DNA of 64,000 bases from Melitaea cinxia (lineage: Eukaryota > Arthropoda > Insecta > Lepidoptera > Nymphalidae): assembly GCF_905220565.1 (NCBI RefSeq), contig NC_059402.1, forward strand, positions 11,657,501-11,721,500, given 5' to 3'. The notes beneath the pieces were generated by a model, which was not told where the DNA came from, searched no databases, and saw nothing but the letters and a program-made list of their open reading frames with translations. Position numbers and translations under genes: made by a program. Shown piece after piece: positions 59,278 to 64,000 of the stretch (positions within the stretch are counted from its first letter, which is position 1; every line of letters starts with the position of its first letter).

Positions 59278-60513
59278 AATTAAAATGTTTGCTATCCTCA
59301 ATCAAAGACTAAGTTTTTTCTACGTATTTTTACACGTATATAAATTTAAAAAGTCTTCGAATGCTTTTTTAATGTTTAGTTATTAAATATTTTATTCTTA
59401 GACAATTTCCGTTATTATTAGTGTTTTGTCGATGAGTCTCGGTACGTCATACTACGATATTAAAAAATATTAATACCATTGATACTACACTTATTTAGCG
59501 TAGATATTTAATAGATATATCAAAAATATTTTTGAGCAATATTTTTTATTAGATACTTAGGTAACATGAAACGTAATTAAACAAGAAAAGCTCAATGTAC
59601 GTATAATGTAGGAGCTTATTATAAGTAGGTAAATATAATGAACAAACAAATGTTTGATAACTTTTACTTTATAGCTTATGTCATAAATGGTACAAATTAT
59701 TAAGTGCTCGCTTTCTGACCTAGTATTATTATTTAAAAAATATTACTCCTTGAAGTCTGAAGAAATAAATAACACAATAAATATTTTATATAAGTGTTTA
59801 ATAAATTTTTTTTCACGCAATACCTATTTAGATCCTGATGTTACAGTATCAGTCGACGTCCCGACAGCTGGCTCATCGACAATCAAGCATCCTAATATAA
59901 AAAAAAATCTTTTGAATACGATGAGCGATGAGATCGTGATATCAGTGTATTTGACAATTAACATTAAACAACAGAATTTATTACAATATTTCATCGAAAA
60001 ATACCGATATTGTGATACACAACGTGTATAAAAGAGATGTGTGTAAGAGTTTTCGTATTGCATTATTTTAATTCTTAAAAATTATTAAAAAAAAACTGTT
60101 AAAAATGGAAATATTTTAATTTATAGGAAAGAAATTGAGGCATAATATACTGATGTTTTGTTTATATATCAGAATCGATGTATCAAAAAAAAACATTCTC
60201 AAATAAGAACAGGAAAGTAAAAACAGCACTTTTCCATGTTTTAAGTAACTGCATATTTTACCAATTTTATTTAAAGTATTAATTTCATAGATTACAACTC
60301 GCCATAGTTCTACGCCCAAATAACAATATAATCCTGTCCAATAAAACAAATTGGAACCTAAACGGCATAATTTTATTGAGTCACGAAGGTCTACGCAACT
60401 CTAACGTATAAAACTTTACTAATTTTGACGCATTACTAGTAACCGGTAAAAACTTTAAGTATGTTTTAAATTCATTTATTATATACCTATGTTTTATCAG
60501 ATTATGGTCTAGA
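59278..60513. other. Intergenic stretch with one unrecognised ORF
   Basis: AT-rich DNA between a SINE and the RTE-like copy. Apart from the ORF at 59687-60031 nothing is seen. Confidence 0.4.
59687..60031 (+). CDS. Unrecognised 114-codon ORF
   Basis: It runs from ATG 59687 to a TAA at 60029-60031. The middle is somewhat GC-richer than its surroundings and reads DPDVTVSVDVPTAGSST; this part follows a pyrimidine-rich stretch and a TTTAG at about 59830, so it could be an exon rather than an independent ORF. The opposite strand of the same part is open too. No domain, signal peptide or membrane segment is evident. It may be chance or the remains of a transposable element. Confidence 0.15.
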   Translation: MVQIIKCSLSDLVLLFKKYYSLKSEEINNTINILYKCLINFFSRNTYLDPDVTVSVDVPTAGSSTIKHPNIKKNLLNTMSDEIVISVYLTINIKQQNLLQYFIEKYRYCDTQRV

Positions 60514-60527
60514 TAATTGATCTACTT

Positions 60528-60875
60528 CATCACACACCACTCTAGGCTATCGCAGTCTACTGCTGGACATAGGCCTCCACAAGTTCGCGCCAAAAATAGC
60601 GTGAACACATGTGTGTTACCCACAGCCACCAACACTGGGAAATGACCGCTGGGCTGGCTTTGTCGCACCGAAGACACCGCTGCCCGTCTTCGACCTGTGT
60701 ATTTCAAAGGCCGCCGTTTGTATGGTTATCCCGCCATCGGTCGGCTTTTTAAGTTCAATGGTGGTAGTGGAACTGTGTTATCCCTTATTCGCCTCTTACG
60801 ACACCCAAGGGAAGAGAGAGGGTGGCTATATTCTTTACAGCCGTAGTCACACAGCTAAAAACTATAATTATAAAC
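60528..60875 (-). mobile_element. RTE-like LINE/SINE, family B, with 14-bp target duplication
   Basis: The + strand reads TAGGCTATCGCAGTCTACTG ... GTCGCACCGAAGACACCGCT ... GGATAA-type text in reverse ... GGGAAGAGAGAGGGTGGCTA. TAATTGATCTACTT is at 60514-60527 and 60876-60889. This is the longest family B copy with clear ends. Confidence 0.7.
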
Positions 60876-60959
60876 TAATTGATCTACTTATGCTATAGAA
60901 AATTATACTGGCACATGTGAATTGATTACTTAAATAATCATACTAGAATTAAAAGTAAA

Positions 60960-61165
60960 TCCATCATACCCATGCGTTATATAATTTTGTAAAAAAGCTG
61001 ATATTCTTCAAATTGCTGGATTGATTTTTACCATACATAGCTAAGAATCACCGCAAGGAAACTCGCTTTCACGTAAAAAAGCCTCGAAAGCGGTTAGTTT
61101 TTTCGAGAGCTGCGATGCCACAGACAGACAAATTTTCAACACCTCTGTTTTACCGATGAGGGTTA
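60960..61165 (+). mobile_element. Dispersed repeat fragment
   Basis: TTCAAATTGCTGGATTGATT, CGCAAGGAAACTCGCTTTCA and ACACCTCTGTTTTACCGATG AGGGTTAAAA follow the order of a common lepidopteran repeat. No coding part. Confidence 0.35.
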
Positions 61166-63560
61166 AAATTGTTTATAATTGAACGGCGATAATTGTTAAA
61201 TTTGTCGAGATTCAGATTTTCTTTCAAAACCTGCTAGTCACTATGCCTTTCTTTTCTAATTAAAAAGTTAATCATGTGGACTTCACGTTGCTATTGATTA
61301 CAATCCACGTGTTTTTTATTCTTCAATCTGCTTATTAATAGATAACATAATAGCATAGCGCTAATAAGCGCGTCACATCATATTAAATTTTAATCACCAC
61401 CTCATTTGAAACGATACGCAAAAATAGAAATATATAAATACACGTAACACGTCTACTTACTGGACTTGCTTATTTTATTCTAAGAAAACAATATTTAAAT
61501 TATACTTATTGCTCTAAGCCATAACAGGCACGGTATTTTACTGAAATCTGAAAAATTCTCCGACAAGCAGGTAATTATTGAAAAAATATCAAAAGTAAAC
61601 AAAGTAAAATATATCACTATAAATAATGAAATAAAAAGAAAATAAATAATAATTATAATATAGCATTACAGATAGTTTGACAAGTCCCAGCTTAATGTTA
61701 ATTAGTAAGTGTAGCATCTCAAATAATCATAAATTATGTTTCTTAAAATATCACTCGCTATTAAAACGTTAATTTATAAAATACGAATAAAATTCATCAA
61801 ATCATATTCATATTTAAAAGTTTTTTTTATTTATTTATAAAGAAATGGTTAATATTATTATATTAAAAGAAAGATTTAACTTCTTACGAGCACTATGTGT
61901 GTAAAATATCTGTCGATTTATTATGTATTCGTTCAGTTTTTGTTTTTATATATTATATAATATTTTTTTCCGTTTCGCTTCCGTCTTCTGTGGGACAGAA
62001 GAACCAATATTTACTCAGTCAATTGATCCCTGCTTATGGCTTTAGGTTGCCTTAATCGGTCAATGTTTAAATGTTTACTCTTCAAACTAAATACACTTTC
62101 AGTAACAATCTGTAAACTTCACATAATGTATATTAAATGTATACAAGTTAAAACTAGATATCGAATATTCAAAACAATTTTGTTTACTTAAAATTATTGT
62201 GTAATGTACACATAACACCTTTATAAATATTAATCTATAAAAGCGAGTCATTTCAAATCTATAAAACCCTTATATGTTAACTAATCAGACTTATTTAATA
62301 TGTAATACACTAAATCTAACAAATATTTTGCCGTAGGTAGTTTAGGTAGTGTAAAGAGAAATAGCCTGAATAACCAAGCAGCTTACTGCACCATCAAAGC
62401 CTTCAAAATATATCTTTAAAATTATAATGTTCATCTTCGTCATTTACTCACAAGACTTAACTTGTAACTAAAGGTTGTAAGCCCTTACTTATAAGTTGAT
62501 CTGTTTTAGAAGCAGTCTTGCGTACATAAATTAGATATTAATAATACGATTTGTAGTCGCAAAAGATAAACGTGACTTACCATATCTTTAGCCACCATAT
62601 CTTTTACTATAACTTCATTTCATATCAAATATTTGCAATAATGCAAAATTAACAATTTGAATTGATTGAATAATAATAACTTCAATCATTACAGGTCATT
62701 GCCTCCATTAATGACGAATTGTCGATTAATTTTACGACCTCATAATTGTAATAGTAATTTAACAGGGACATTTTTGCGTCAGGAAATCATTTGGCGGGCA
62801 TTTTAGCTACCGTTGCAAAAATTATTTATACCACAGTTACCTACCTTTAAATAATATTTTGTGTACTACATTTTTTATTTGTAGTAATGTATTTTTGGAA
62901 AAAAATAACGATTTCTTTTTAAGCGATAACTTTGTACAATCAATTCTGATCTGAGTAAATAAAAAATAAAAACACTTTTGACAAATTTTTTAATGTCAAT
63001 TTATTGTCAATTAGAAGAAAAGAGAAAGTCGTTAAATATTTTTCACACTGCATTGGATCAGGAGTTAATAAATGAGCGTAGGATTACGTTTCATCTCGTC
63101 TCATACAATCATATGAGACCTTGTTTAACACCGGGGTGTGTACCGGCTATCACAGTGTAGTATGTATCAAATTCACTTAATATTATTTAATGAGAAAATT
63201 ACAATTTCATCAAAAAAAGCTAAAATAACTAAAATAAAAAAAAATTAATTCAATTTTGTTTTTAATATTATAATAGTTGAAATATATATATACGACGATA
63301 TAGATATATGACCTTGAGAGGAAAATAATTTTGACAATCTTTTGTTAAAACCCAATGACTTCGGATGTGTCTAATGGAGATTAAGTCTTAATCACAAATA
63401 ATCTTCTTTGATGTATATTTACGTGTCTCTAATTAAGAAAATGTTTGTTAATGGAGTATCTCATCTTAATGTAGATGTTTATGTACTATGTTTAATAATA
63501 ATAAATAATGTAATATAATCCACACCTTAATATACTCTAATAAATTAATAATTATAACAG
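61166..63560. other. Intergenic AT-rich stretch
   Basis: No gene or clear repeat. A 60-codon frame at 62978-63160 shows no feature of a protein and is likely chance. Confidence 0.4.
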
Positions 63561-63579
63561 GTAAATGCCTGTTATCTAT

Positions 63580-63800
63580 TCTATCGTTCTCGTGAGGAAA
63601 TCTCAAAAACTGCTGGATTCATAAAGGTGAAATTTGGCAGGTAATTTTCGTTAGTAGACGTCCGTGAAGAGCGGAATTTTCAATGGGACTGGATTAAAGA
63701 GGCCCAAGAGCAAGAGCTTGTATGAAAGTCCTTCATTTTTTGTACTACAAGCTTGCAATTTCACTCCAAGATGCGTTTGTCTGCTCCAGCGGTTATCGGT
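63580..63800 (+). mobile_element. Dispersed repeat fragment
   Basis: GAGGAAATCTCAAAAACTGC, GTCCGTGAAGAGCGGAATTT and GGCCCAAGAGCAAGAGCTTG TATGAAAGTCC are phrases of a repeat seen in other lepidopteran DNA. The last 200 bases of the window hold nothing further. Confidence 0.35.
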
Positions 63801-64000
63801 CCTACTATACAGGTGATCAACACACTGTCACATCAACTTGCTAATTCTAACTAGATTGTTGCTCAAATATTTAACTGTCACTGTTAATCTTTTTTTATTT
63901 TAATTTTGTAATTTTTTTTTATTTTATCTTTTTAAATTAAATTTTTATGTAAGGTCTGGATAAAGTAATATAATATTTAAAAGTATTACCAGTTTTTAAA

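Overview
The window looks like nuclear DNA of a lepidopteran insect (moth or butterfly). It is very AT-rich, has large introns, and carries many dispersed repeats of kinds typical of that order: tRNA-derived SINEs, 3' ends of RTE- and jockey/CR1-type LINEs, the element that starts with ACCGACTTCAAAAAAGG and ends near GTTTGCGAGCAAAC, and the repeats ending in CAGCTAGT or GGTCGCTAGT. Species cannot be told from the sequence. All repeat-family names here come from recognition, not from a search.

One multi-exon gene on the + strand runs through most of the window. I can place six exons whose intron phases agree: 1980-2167, 26396-26487, 27940-28077, 28809-28886, 55580-55767 and 56378-56591 (stop 56589-56591). 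They encode the last 298 residues of a membrane protein: the C-terminal part of a fibronectin type III domain, a Pro/Ser/Thr-rich stalk, one transmembrane helix with a basic WGK-containing inner flank, an Ala-rich insert and an acidic C-terminal tail. The order FN3, stalk, transmembrane helix, short tail resembles the vertebrate FNDC4/FNDC5 (irisin precursor) family, but I do not claim orthology. The 5' exons lie before the window. A repeat-poor 3' UTR of about 2.3 kb follows, with several poly(A) signals and a probable end near 58.92 kb.

Intron 1 (24.2 kb) and intron 4 (26.7 kb) are repeat landscapes. Intron 1 holds a 5'-truncated LINE with an intact 633-residue reverse transcriptase ORF on the - strand (14029-15930), an older LINE tail interrupted by an 818-bp hAT-like element, a Tc1/mariner transposase remnant with two internal stops, and many SINE and LINE fragments. 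Intron 2 is largely filled by one ~1.07-kb terminal-inverted-repeat element. Intron 4 holds a nearly perfect 179-bp inverted repeat, a SINE flanked by a 73-bp direct duplication, two copies of one repeat family in opposite orientation, and an isolated CpG-rich stretch at 52.44-52.76 kb that may be an alternative promoter or first exon.

From 58.92 kb to the end is apparent intergenic DNA with a SINE, an RTE-like tail and one unrecognised 114-codon ORF. No rRNA, CRISPR or functional tRNA gene was recognised.
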